A program made the position numbers and the translations under genes. The notes below the pieces were generated by a model. That model was not told the origin of the DNA and searched no databases. It worked only from the letters and a program-made list of their open reading frames with translations. From an uncultured Collinsella sp. (GTDB lineage Bacteria; Actinomycetota; Coriobacteriia; Coriobacteriales; Coriobacteriaceae), in the NCBI GenBank assembly GCA_938023705.1, contig CALJDJ010000071.1:1-15830 (forward strand): a DNA stretch of 15,830 nucleotides. Direction: 5' to 3'. Shown piece after piece: positions 1 to 5,634 of the stretch (position 1 is the first letter of the stretch; each line of letters begins with the position of its first letter).

Positions 1-300
1 GACACTGAAGTAAGTGTCCATCCTCGCAGTATCCGGTTCTCAAGGTGCACGCCTGGCGGCTGATCCGGTCCGACCGAGCCGCGCGGCAAGGAGATATATT
101 GCCAGACCGCGAAGCCGTGTGGGACGTCAATTCCACTCTTCACAAGTCCTACACAATACATGGCTTTCTATATAGGAAGTAGAAAGTCGAGTGCAGCAAG
201 ACCGCACGTATCAGATGATGACCCTTCGGTTAAGAGATATATAAAGATCGGTCACCTGTAAGCGTTTATCTACCCGCGCTTTTAGCAATGTAAACCGCGC
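1..300 (-). other. Probable rRNA operon leader (16S leader or spacer)
   Basis: There is no convincing gene here. Read on the minus strand, 50-31 gives GTGCACCTTGAGAACCGGAT, which resembles the boxA-like CTTTGAGAAC sequence found in leaders and spacers of Gram-positive rRNA operons. It is followed by a hairpin at the window edge (arms 1-6 GACACT and 13-18 AGTGTC, 6-nt loop). Further upstream on the same strand is a weak promoter-like TTTACA (near 294-289) with an AT-rich GATAAA about 18 bases later. No 16S 3' end or anti-Shine-Dalgarno sequence is present, so a leader upstream of rRNA genes beyond position 1 fits better than a 16S-23S spacer. The assignment rests on sequence style only. If the window starts at a contig end, an rRNA operon would be a natural assembly break. 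Confidence 0.45.
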
Positions 301-306
301 TTCAGA

Positions 307-345
307 TAAAAAGAGGGAGCGCCGCGCACAACGCGACACTCCCCT
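307..345 (-). terminator. Intrinsic terminator of infC-rpmI-rplT operon
   Basis: On the minus strand, about 20 bases after the rplT stop, a 12-bp stem (343-332 with 326-315, two G-U pairs) closes a 5-nt loop and is followed by CTTTTTAT. This is a standard Rho-independent terminator and separates the ribosomal protein operon from the rRNA-leader-like sequence downstream. Confidence 0.9.
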
Positions 346-364
346 AACGATTCAAGAGAATCTA

Positions 365-724
365 TTAAGCCTCGAGAGCCTTCTTGGCGATGGTGGCCAG
401 CTCGTTGAAGGACTCGATGTCCTCGTAAGCCATCTGAGCCAGGACCTTGCGGTCGAGCTCGATGCCGGCAACCTTCAGGCCATGCATGAACTGAGAGTAA
501 GAGATGTCGTTCAGGCGAGCAGCAGCGTTGATACGGGTAATCCAGAGAGAACGGATCTCGCGCTTCTTGTTGCGGCGATCACGATACTGATACTGCAGGG
601 AGTGCTGGACCTGCTCTTTAGCATGCTTGTAAGTACGCGAAGCGGCACCGTAGTAACCCTTCGCACGGTGCATAACGGTACGGCGCTTCTTCTTGGCGGC
701 AACAGCGCGCTTAATACGTGCCAT
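365..724 (-). CDS. rplT: Ribosomal protein bL20
   Basis: This gene encodes 119 residues, the usual length of bL20, a large-subunit protein that binds 23S rRNA early in 50S assembly. The N terminus MARIKRAVAAKKKRRTVMHR is the basic extension that threads through 23S rRNA, and the LWITRINAAAR and LDRKVLAQMA segments are typical of the globular C-terminal domain. The ATG at 724 has AGGAG about 9 bases upstream. It is the last gene of infC-rpmI-rplT and is followed by a strong terminator. In Bacillus and in E. coli, L20 represses its own operon by binding leader or intergenic RNA. A similar feedback here, acting on the leader upstream of infC, is inference. Confidence 0.98.
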   Translation of the reverse strand: MARIKRAVAAKKKRRTVMHRAKGYYGAASRTYKHAKEQVQHSLQYQYRDRRNKKREIRSLWITRINAAARLNDISYSQFMHGLKVAGIELDRKVLAQMAYEDIESFNELATIAKKALEA

Positions 725-769
725 GTTCTATCAACTCCTAGATGGTAAAACGAAAACGGGAACGCGAAC

Positions 770-961
770 TTAGGCGAGACGCGACTTGATGACCTTACGG
801 TCGGCAGCGGCGATCTCGGTCTCCTGACGGAAGCCACGCTTACGCTTGGTGGACTTCTTGCTCAGGATGTGGCTCTTGAAAGCCTTGGCGCGCATAAGCT
901 TGCCGGTACCAGTCTTGCGGAAACGCTTCTTGGTGCCGCTGTGGGACTTCATCTTAGGCAT
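770..961 (-). CDS. rpmI: Ribosomal protein bL35
   Basis: This gene encodes 63 residues and matches bL35 along its whole length: MPKMKSHSGTKKRFRKTGTGK at the N terminus and a lysine/arginine-rich remainder (HILSKKSTKRKRGFR). bL35 is a small 50S subunit protein bound to 23S rRNA. The ATG at 961 follows AAGGAG with six bases between. It lies between infC (32 bases upstream) and rplT (45 bases downstream), the conserved bacterial order, so it is almost certainly co-transcribed with both. Confidence 0.98.
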   Translation of the reverse strand: MPKMKSHSGTKKRFRKTGTGKLMRAKAFKSHILSKKSTKRKRGFRQETEIAAADRKVIKSRLA

Positions 962-993
962 GAAATACTCCTTAATCGGTTACAGAACACTAG

Positions 994-1548
994 TTACTTG
1001 CTATCGCTTGCCGCTTTATCCTCATCGAAGGCGCCCTTAATCGGGGCGAGCAGCATAAGCATGTTACGGCCTTCCATCTTAGGCTTAGACTCGACCGTAG
1101 CGTAAGGCTTGAGATCCTCGGCGAGACGCTCGAGAACGTTAAGGCCCTGCTCCGGGTGAGCCATCTCACGGCCGCGGAACATGATGGTGATCTTAACGCG
1201 TGCGCCCTTCTTGAGGAAACGCAGAACGTGGCCCTTCTTGGTCTCGTAGTCGCCAACGTCGATCTTGGGTCGGAACTTCATTTCCTTGACCTCGACCTTG
1301 GACTGGTTCTTACGAGCAGCCTTGGCCTTCATGGCCTGCTGGTACTTGAACTTACCGTAGTCCATGACCTTGCAGACCGGCGGCTCCGCGTTGGGAGCGA
1401 TCTCGACCAGGTCGAGACCCTGATCGTCGGCGACGCGCTGGGCATCGCGGATGGCGAACAGGCCGAGCTGAGAGCCATCGACGCCAATCAAACGACACGA
1501 AGATGCAGTGATCTCGTCGTTGATGCGGGTGTCATCAGACTTAGCTAT
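994..1548 (-). CDS. infC: Translation initiation factor IF-3, probable AUA start
   Basis: IF-3 binds the 30S subunit, blocks premature 50S joining and checks the start codon-initiator tRNA pair. The protein shows the N-terminal domain (RINDEI, DLVEIAPNAEPPVCKVMDYGKF) and the C-terminal domain (EMKFRPKIDVGDYETK, MFRGREMAH), with a short acidic tail. An ATG at 1563 opens the frame but has no ribosome binding site. That ATG lies immediately before GGAGGT (1561-1556), which is spaced exactly 7 bases from an in-frame ATA at 1548. Starting there gives 184 residues beginning (M)AKSDDTRINDEI, close in layout to other IF-3 proteins. infC genes commonly use AUU, AUA or AUC starts, which IF-3 itself discriminates against. 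The start is therefore assigned to ATA; the 189-residue version from 1563 is the alternative. Confidence 0.93.
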   Translation of the reverse strand: MAKSDDTRINDEITASSCRLIGVDGSQLGLFAIRDAQRVADDQGLDLVEIAPNAEPPVCKVMDYGKFKYQQAMKAKAARKNQSKVEVKEMKFRPKIDVGDYETKKGHVLRFLKKGARVKITIMFRGREMAHPEQGLNVLERLAEDLKPYATVESKPKMEGRNMLMLLAPIKGAFDEDKAASDSK

Positions 1549-1736
1549 TTTCCCTACCTCCATTCATAAAAAAATAACCCGGCGCTTCTCAGCAACCAGG
1601 TCGTACACATAGACCTCCTCGATTTGAGGAAGGGAATCTAAGTTGTATGACCAGTCAGCTGCTCATTGGCGCCAAAAGGTGGGAACCCTCAGGCTCCTCT
1701 TTAGGGCATTGCGGGAACAACGCCTTGCGAATAATA
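1549..1736 (-). promoter_or_regulatory. infC operon promoter and structured mRNA leader
   Basis: On the minus strand a TATTAT -10-like element sits at 1736-1731 with no clear -35, which would give a leader of about 175 bases before infC. The leader is densely structured. There is an 8-bp hairpin in the segment GGCGTTGT...GCAATGCC (about 1722-1703), a GGAGCC/GGTTCC hairpin (about 1697-1682), a TTGGCGCCAA palindrome, and a 7-bp hairpin TTCCTC...GAGGAG (about 1632-1615). The last is followed by a terminator-like stem. The GAGGAGG at 1620-1614 could also be a ribosome binding site for a leader peptide. A GTG at 1608 opens MYDLVAEKRRVIFL and stops with TGA just before the 1563 ATG, while an ATG at 1610 opens an 18-codon frame. 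I cannot tell whether either is translated. By analogy with L20 leaders, autogenous control is likely but not shown. Confidence 0.55.
1568..1601 (-). terminator. Attenuator-like terminator abutting infC
   Basis: On the minus strand, ACCTGGTTGCT (1601-1591) pairs with AGCGCCGGGT (1586-1577) in a 10-bp stem with one bulged U and a GAGA tetraloop. A run of seven T (1574-1568) follows. This is a complete intrinsic terminator shape placed just before the infC translation start, so it can only act as a conditional terminator for infC-rpmI-rplT. The U-run ends about 20 bases before the AUA codon. Confidence 0.7.
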
Positions 1737-1768
1737 ACACGTACAGCACGTTATCACATTACGTACAC

Positions 1769-1790
1769 GAAAAAGGGGCCTTGACCCCCT
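1769..1790 (-). terminator. Second-copy terminator hairpin
   Basis: On the minus strand a run of five G with a following T pairs with GCCCC around a short CAAG loop, then TTTTTCG. It is the diverged partner of the tRNA-Leu terminator at 1953-1975. It may give a back-up stop between tRNA-Leu and the infC promoter. Confidence 0.6.
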
Positions 1791-1833
1791 TGAACACTCG
1801 CTTGTATGTATGGTGCCCGAGGCGAGACTCGAA

Positions 1834-1948
1834 GGGCCTTCGCTTCGCGAAGCTCCAGGCTTCGGGCGCGTGGCGCCCTCGCCACGCTCCGCTACAAACA
1901 GGCCACAAGCCTGTTTGCTTAACGCTTCGCGCGCTCACGCGAGTTCGG
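1834..1948. repeat. Palindrome-rich spacer between tRNA 3'-end copies
   Basis: This 115-base stretch contains at least three perfect inverted repeats. They are GCTTCGCGAAGC (1842-1853, self-palindromic), GCGTGGCG/CGCCACGC (1868-1875 with 1880-1887, loop CCCT) and CAAACAGGC/GCCTGTTTG (1895-1903 with 1909-1917, loop CACAA). There is also a looser GAAGC...GCTTC pair. It has no ribosome binding site or believable coding frame. It could be a REP-like insertion or a structured RNA read from the tRNA side. Confidence 0.6.
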
Positions 1949-1952
1949 CACG

Positions 1953-1975
1953 AAAAAGGGGGCCGCAGCCCCCTT
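1953..1975 (-). terminator. tRNA-Leu terminator
   Basis: On the minus strand, GGGGGC (1973-1968) pairs with GCCCCC (1963-1958) around TGCG, followed by five T. It starts about 20 bases after the CCA end of tRNA-Leu. Confidence 0.88.
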
Positions 1976-1994
1976 GAACGCTCGCTTGCATGAA

Positions 1995-2082
1995 TGGTGC
2001 CCGAGGCGAGACTCGAACTCGCACGTTGTTGCCAACGGTGGATTTTGAGTCCACTGCGTCTGCCAATTCCGCCACTCGGGCA
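1995..2082 (-). tRNA. tRNA-Leu (anticodon CAA)
   Basis: The 88-base minus-strand gene folds as a class II tRNA. The acceptor arms TGCCCGA/TCGGGCA are followed by an encoded CCA (1997-1995). The D-arm is GGCGGAATTGGCAGACGC. The anticodon stem GTGGA/TCCAC carries loop CTCAAAA, with anticodon CAA at 2047-2045 reading UUG. A long variable arm (CGTTGGCAACAACG) and T-arm GCGAGTTCGAGTCTCGC complete it. The long variable arm and CAA anticodon identify leucine. The gene starts 38 bases after the transglutaminase-like gene. A TGTGATAAACT (about 2110-2100) could be an extended -10, but no -35 is evident, so co-transcription with the upstream gene is also possible. Confidence 0.97.
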
Positions 2083-2120
2083 CGCAATGCGTGAGTTAGT
2101 TTATCACAGCTTTCTACCGA

Positions 2121-3554
2121 TTAGTCCGAAAATGGAACTTCGAGCATTTCGATGAGTTCGACCGTGCGGAGCATCTCGCGCCGACGGCATCCGCGACCGT
2201 CGACCGAAGCCTCACCCATCTGGTTATCGTAAGGGTCCTCGCGCATGCCGTCGAAAGAGGGCTCAAACTCTGCCTGGAATCGATTGTTGGCCACCATACG
2301 CCACGGGTCGAGATTGCCAAAGTAGTGACGGCGGCGCCACTCCTCCCCCATCCTGCGAGCAGAAGATCCAAATGACACGTCGGCGTTGAGCCATCCGGTC
2401 TGCGGCGTATAGAACTCTGCCCAGTCGTGCGACCCCACCGAATCGGGCGCAACATACAGGCCGCTCTGCCAACGGGCAGGCACGCCCGCGATACGGCACA
2501 TGGTGATAAACGTGAGCGCCATAACGCCGCAATCGCCGCGGAGCGAATGCGCGCAGTCATCGGCAATAGATCCCAAAAGCAAGTACGGCGGCTGATAGCG
2601 ATAGTCGATGTACTGCGTCAGGTAATCATAGATAGCACGGGCGCGATCGAGCGGATCCTCGAGCCCGTCAATGACACGGGCTGTCAGCTGCTGTAGATAC
2701 GGCGTGAATGCAATGTGCGGACGGTCCTCGGAGGTGTCCACGGGCAGTGGCGCGTCCATGCAAGGATGCACCGGAAGCGCACCCCCATAGACATCACGAT
2801 AAGCGGCATCAATTTGATAGCGATAGGTCACCGAGAATGAGCGCTCACTCGAAGAAGACCACGAGGCGGTACGCGCCGAAGCATTCGCGGGGGCAACAGC
2901 ACCCTCCGGCGTCATATCGAGAACCTCGATATGAGACTGTTGACGACAGGCGGCGGCAACGGGTAGCCACGCGCGAACGGTCTCCCCTTCCAGAGCGCCG
3001 GGGACAGACACGGACGCTTTAAGCGTAATGACGCGAGCCAATCCGTTTTGTGACTCCATCTCCTTGAGCATCTCGTTGCGCAGTGCTATTCCGTCCGTAG
3101 AATCGGGCCGCATGCCGGGAACCTCTTTGGGATATACGCGAAGCGAATCGAGGAAGTTGTCGAGAACGAACAGTTCGCCATCGATAAAGCGCCAGTCAAT
3201 ACGCTTACGATTAATCAGGTCATCAAACTGCTCTTCGGTAAACTCTGGCCACTCCTCGCGAATCATCGCAATAGCCTGGTCGCGCGACACCGAAAAATGA
3301 AGCGGCGTCTCGAGCATGCGATACCGCTCGGCACGAACACAAGCAGCCAGCGAAGGCTCGGGGTTCTGCTCCAAAAGGCGATCGCAGGCAGCAACAGCCT
3401 GCGTCAAATACCCGGCATCCATAAGACGAAGAATCTCGGGCGGCAGTCCAACATCGAGATGACGAAAGTCATCACAGCAAACATCAGCAGAGCAACCAAC
3501 TGGACCCTCGTCAATAACCTTCCCATCCGAAGGCAGCACATTAATAACAGCCAT
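2121..3554 (-). CDS. Transglutaminase-like cysteine protease-fold protein
   Basis: This 477-residue protein carries a transglutaminase-like (TGc) domain in its C-terminal half. The family triad is visible: Cys342 in GDCGVMALTFITMCR, His376 in GSHDWAEFY, and Asp392 in WLNADVSFG. The sequence before the Cys (ARAIYDYLTQYIDY) is the usual helix of this fold. The N-terminal part has a helical region (about 40-110) and a beta-rich segment (about 175-250); I recognise no named domain there. No signal peptide or membrane segment is visible, so a cytoplasmic location is likely. Bacterial relatives act as proteases or peptidases on poorly defined substrates, and the substrate here is unknown. The ATG at 3554 is chosen because GGAG lies 8 bases upstream; a GTG at 3572 extends the frame by 6 residues but lacks such a site. 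Confidence 0.85.
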   Translation of the reverse strand: MAVINVLPSDGKVIDEGPVGCSADVCCDDFRHLDVGLPPEILRLMDAGYLTQAVAACDRLLEQNPEPSLAACVRAERYRMLETPLHFSVSRDQAIAMIREEWPEFTEEQFDDLINRKRIDWRFIDGELFVLDNFLDSLRVYPKEVPGMRPDSTDGIALRNEMLKEMESQNGLARVITLKASVSVPGALEGETVRAWLPVAAACRQQSHIEVLDMTPEGAVAPANASARTASWSSSSERSFSVTYRYQIDAAYRDVYGGALPVHPCMDAPLPVDTSEDRPHIAFTPYLQQLTARVIDGLEDPLDRARAIYDYLTQYIDYRYQPPYLLLGSIADDCAHSLRGDCGVMALTFITMCRIAGVPARWQSGLYVAPDSVGSHDWAEFYTPQTGWLNADVSFGSSARRMGEEWRRRHYFGNLDPWRMVANNRFQAEFEPSFDGMREDPYDNQMGEASVDGRGCRRREMLRTVELIEMLEVPFSD

Positions 3555-3589
3555 ACCAAAACTCCAAGTCACTAGAACGCTTGAAGCCC

Positions 3590-3618
3590 ATTGTAGCGAG
3601 ATAAAAAGAAAGCCCCAA
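3590..3618 (-). promoter_or_regulatory. Promoter of transglutaminase-like gene
   Basis: On the minus strand, TTGGGG (3618-3613) and TACAAT (3595-3590) are separated by 17 bases. They lie about 36 bases upstream of the ATG at 3554. The -10 matches five of six consensus bases, while the -35 keeps only the TTG. Confidence 0.5.
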
Positions 3619-3628
3619 CAAGGGAGCC
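3602..3628 (-). terminator. Weak terminator overlapping the -35
   Basis: On the minus strand, GGCTCCC pairs imperfectly (one bulge) with GGGGCT around TTGTT, followed by TTCTTTTTAT. It may stop read-through from fba. It shares bases with the proposed promoter of the next gene, so one of the two calls may be wrong. Confidence 0.45.
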
Positions 3629-3693
3629 ATCAACACCGCTGAACGGTAGTCAAATAAATAATTCAGCCTCGTAACCCTGCGGCGTTAAACGAA

Positions 3694-3785
3694 GGAAGCC
3701 CCGTCCCCCGGAGCTGTTTTCTTGGCGCGACTTCTGGCAAAGCCAGGGGAGCGCAAAGGAAACAGTGTAGGGGGACGGGGCTTCC
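3694..3785. repeat. Long near-perfect hairpin (REP/MITE-like)
   Basis: A 92-base stretch folds on itself almost completely. A perfect 16-bp outer stem (3694-3709 with 3770-3785, GGAAGCCCCGTCCCCC) encloses a second, imperfect stem (3714-3728 with 3751-3765) and a perfect inner stem CTGGC/GCCAG (3734-3738 with 3742-3746, loop AAA). It begins about 20 bases after the fba stop codon. On the minus strand it is followed only by TTCGTTT, so it is not a typical terminator, although it could stall transcription or protect the fba mRNA 3' end. Confidence 0.75.
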
Positions 3786-3805
3786 GGCGGGAAGTTTAGC
3801 GACGC

Positions 3806-4672
3806 TTACGCCTTGTTGACGGAGCCAAACTCCTCCATGAGCTCCTTGGTGCGGGCAACGATGTTGTCGCGACCAGGCTTGAGGAGCTTGCGGGGGTCAA
3901 AGCCCTTGCCCTGCTGATCCTTGCCAGCCTCGATGTACTCGCGGACGCCCTTGGCGAAGACGAGCTGCAGGTCGGTGTTGACGTTGATCTTGGAGATGCC
4001 CAGGGAGATGGCCTTCTTGATCTGATCCTCGGGGATGCCGGTGCCACCGTGCAGAACGAGGGGCAGGTCACCGGTCTGGGCCTTAATCTCGCCCAGACGC
4101 TCGAAGGAAAGACCAGCCCAGTCGGCGGGGTACACGCCGTGGATGTTGCCGATGCCGCAGGCGAGGAAGTCGACACCCAGGTCAGCGATCTGCTTGCACT
4201 CAGCAGGATCAGCGAGCTCGCCGCTGGAGGTCACGCCGTCCTCGGTGCCGCCGATGCCGCCGACCTCGGCCTCGATGGACATGCCCTTGGAGTGGGCAAG
4301 CTCAACGAGCTCCTTGGTGCGGTCGAGGTTAAGCTGGAAGGTCTCCTCGTGAGAGCCGTCATACATGATGGACGTGAAGCCGGCCTCGATGCACTTGAAG
4401 CAGTCCTCGTAAGAACCGTGATCGAGGTGAAGGGCGACGGGAACGGTAACGCCCGTGGCCTCGACGGCAGCCTTGACCATGTCGGCGCAGACCTTGAAAC
4501 CGCCCATCCACTTAGCGGCACCAGCGGTGCACTGAAGGATCAGCGGAGACTTGGCCTCCTCGGCGGCCTGGAGAATAGCCAGGGTCCACTCGAGGTTGTT
4601 GGTGTTGAAGGCACCAAGACCGTACTTGCCGGCCTCGGCCTTCTTGAGCATGTCTGCTGCGTTGACGAGCAT
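3806..4672 (-). CDS. fba: Class II fructose-1,6-bisphosphate aldolase
   Basis: This is a 288-residue zinc aldolase that splits fructose-1,6-bisphosphate into dihydroxyacetone phosphate and glyceraldehyde-3-phosphate in glycolysis and runs in reverse in gluconeogenesis. Zinc ligands and active-site residues are visible: HLDHG (His82, Asp84, His85), EAEVGGIGG (Glu134/Glu136), NIHGVYP (His178) and LHGGTG (His208), with the phosphate-binding INVNTD segment near 229-234. Length and motifs match the shorter class IIB aldolases, to which tagatose-bisphosphate aldolases also belong, so the exact sugar is not certain. The ATG at 4672 is chosen because AGGAGG lies 8 bases upstream; an open frame back to 4768 has no such support. 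It sits alone between its own promoter and a large hairpin. Confidence 0.95.
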   Translation of the reverse strand: MLVNAADMLKKAEAGKYGLGAFNTNNLEWTLAILQAAEEAKSPLILQCTAGAAKWMGGFKVCADMVKAAVEATGVTVPVALHLDHGSYEDCFKCIEAGFTSIMYDGSHEETFQLNLDRTKELVELAHSKGMSIEAEVGGIGGTEDGVTSSGELADPAECKQIADLGVDFLACGIGNIHGVYPADWAGLSFERLGEIKAQTGDLPLVLHGGTGIPEDQIKKAISLGISKINVNTDLQLVFAKGVREYIEAGKDQQGKGFDPRKLLKPGRDNIVARTKELMEEFGSVNKA

Positions 4673-4712
4673 AAAAGAAACCTCCTGTAAGGTTGCTCCG
4701 ATAACGCCTGAG

Positions 4713-4740
4713 ATTTTACCACGGCGCACCCGAGCATAAA
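4713..4740 (-). promoter_or_regulatory. fba promoter with overlapping inverted repeat
   Basis: On the minus strand an extended -10, TGGTAAAAT (4721-4713), lies 16 bases after TTTATG (4740-4735), a weak -35. An inverted repeat AAACG-TT-CGTTT (4738-4749) overlaps the -35 and could be an operator, perhaps for a LacI-type regulator (inference only). The leader from here to the fba start is about 35 bases. The rest of 4750-4866 shows no gene. Confidence 0.55.
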
Positions 4741-4866
4741 CGTTCGTTTGTTCACGAATATCGTCCAAACAGACTTTTTTGACCGTTTGCCCTACGAAAT
4801 CGACCCGTTGGGGAAAAATAGCTTGACGTTTGGACGCTTCTCGTGCTTCAAAAGCCGACTATTAAG

Positions 4867-5550
4867 CTAAATCTGCATGAAAGGGTTCTGCATGAGCTCG
4901 CGTGCCATGGTGGTCGAATCGCCATGACCGGTTAGGCAAACGGTATCGGGCGGGAGAAGCCGGGCGAGCTTGGAGAGCGAGCGCAGAATCGCCGCCTCGT
5001 CTCCTCCAGAAAGATCGGTGCGGCCGTGCCCACCCGGAAACATGGTGTCGCCCACAAAGGCAATGTTCCCCTGCTCGGTGGCGGCAAACAAGACGATCCC
5101 GCCCGGCGTATGCCCTGGCGTCTCGATCACCTGCAGGTAGATATCGCCCACCTTGATAGCATCTCCCTCGGCGAGCAGGTGCGTCGGCTCCCCGGGGTCA
5201 GGCGTCTCAATGCCCCACATAGCTCGCTGTTCCTCGATGTTCGCATGCGGCACCGCCACATCCTTAGCACACAGCTCATACTGGCAGCCCTCGCCAACGG
5301 TGGTTCGCACGCCTGCAACACCACCAACATGATCGGCATGGCCATGAGTGCATACGGCGCCAAACACGCGTACGCCGGGATGCTCGGCTCGAATATGCTC
5401 CACCAGGCGTTCGCCTTCCCATGCGGGATCGATAATCACGCACTCATTGTCCGAAATAACAGCATAGCTATTGGTCTGAATGGGACCGTTTACGAGCGTC
5501 TCGATCTCGACCGATCCCTTGGGAGTTAAATCCAAGGACACAGCACTCAT
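4867..5550 (-). CDS. Glyoxalase II-like metallo-beta-lactamase fold hydrolase
   Basis: This 227-residue protein has the metallo-beta-lactamase fold. The metal-binding set is complete: THGHADH (His69, His71, Asp73, His74), His147 in ETPGHTPGG, Asp168 in FVGDTMF and His209 in LTGHGDST. Proteins of this size and motif pattern act as thioester hydrolases such as hydroxyacylglutathione hydrolase-like enzymes. The dedicated C-terminal glutathione-binding domain of true glyoxalase II is absent, so the substrate is open. The ATG at 5550 follows AGGAG with 6-7 bases between. It is the last gene downstream of recJ and rel, 84 bases after the rel stop. In many bacteria a hydrolase of this type lies near rel, which supports one operon, but a functional link is not established here. 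Confidence 0.88.
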   Translation of the reverse strand: MSAVSLDLTPKGSVEIETLVNGPIQTNSYAVISDNECVIIDPAWEGERLVEHIRAEHPGVRVFGAVCTHGHADHVGGVAGVRTTVGEGCQYELCAKDVAVPHANIEEQRAMWGIETPDPGEPTHLLAEGDAIKVGDIYLQVIETPGHTPGGIVLFAATEQGNIAFVGDTMFPGGHGRTDLSGGDEAAILRSLSKLARLLPPDTVCLTGHGDSTTMARELMQNPFMQI

Positions 5551-5570
5551 GTCCCTCTCCTCTCTATAGA

Positions 5571-5598
5571 ACTCGAGGCATCAAACGATGCCTCGAGT
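5571..5598. other. Perfect 12-bp intercistronic hairpin
   Basis: ACTCGAGGCATC (5571-5582) and GATGCCTCGAGT (5587-5598) form a perfect stem with a 4-base loop, between the rel stop and the hydrolase start. No T-run follows on either strand, so it is more likely an mRNA-stabilising or processing hairpin, or a partial terminator, than a full stop. Confidence 0.6.
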
Positions 5599-5634
5599 GT
5601 AGCGAATATCGATAATGTGACACGTTAGTCGCGA

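Larger units (their letters stand above)
1766..2017 (-). repeat. Direct repeat of tRNA-Leu 3' end plus terminator
   Basis: Two copies of a unit of about 68 bases occur at 1766-1833 and 1949-2017. Each contains, on the minus strand, the tRNA T-arm/acceptor 3' side with CCA (TTCGAGTCTCGCCTCGGGCA), a short linker ending in GCGAG(T/C)GTTCAAG, and a GC-rich terminator hairpin with T5. The copy at 1949-2017 belongs to the intact tRNA-Leu; the other has lost the rest of the tRNA. The linkers differ at several bases and the terminator loops differ, so the duplication is not brand new. It may be a remnant of a second tRNA gene or an old attachment-site duplication. Confidence 0.85.

Noticed and set aside
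1842..1917. Riboswitch in the hairpin-rich spacer
   Set aside because: It lies after a terminator and before a tRNA-like fragment, not in front of a gene on the same transcript; no known riboswitch core is visible.
1643..1993. 116-residue plus-strand reading frame
   Set aside because: It runs through terminators, palindromes and the duplicated tRNA 3' end; it has no ribosome binding site or recognisable protein features.
3806..4768. 320-residue version of fba
   Set aside because: The 32 extra residues run through the promoter and the ribosome binding site; AGGAGG is placed for the ATG at 4672.
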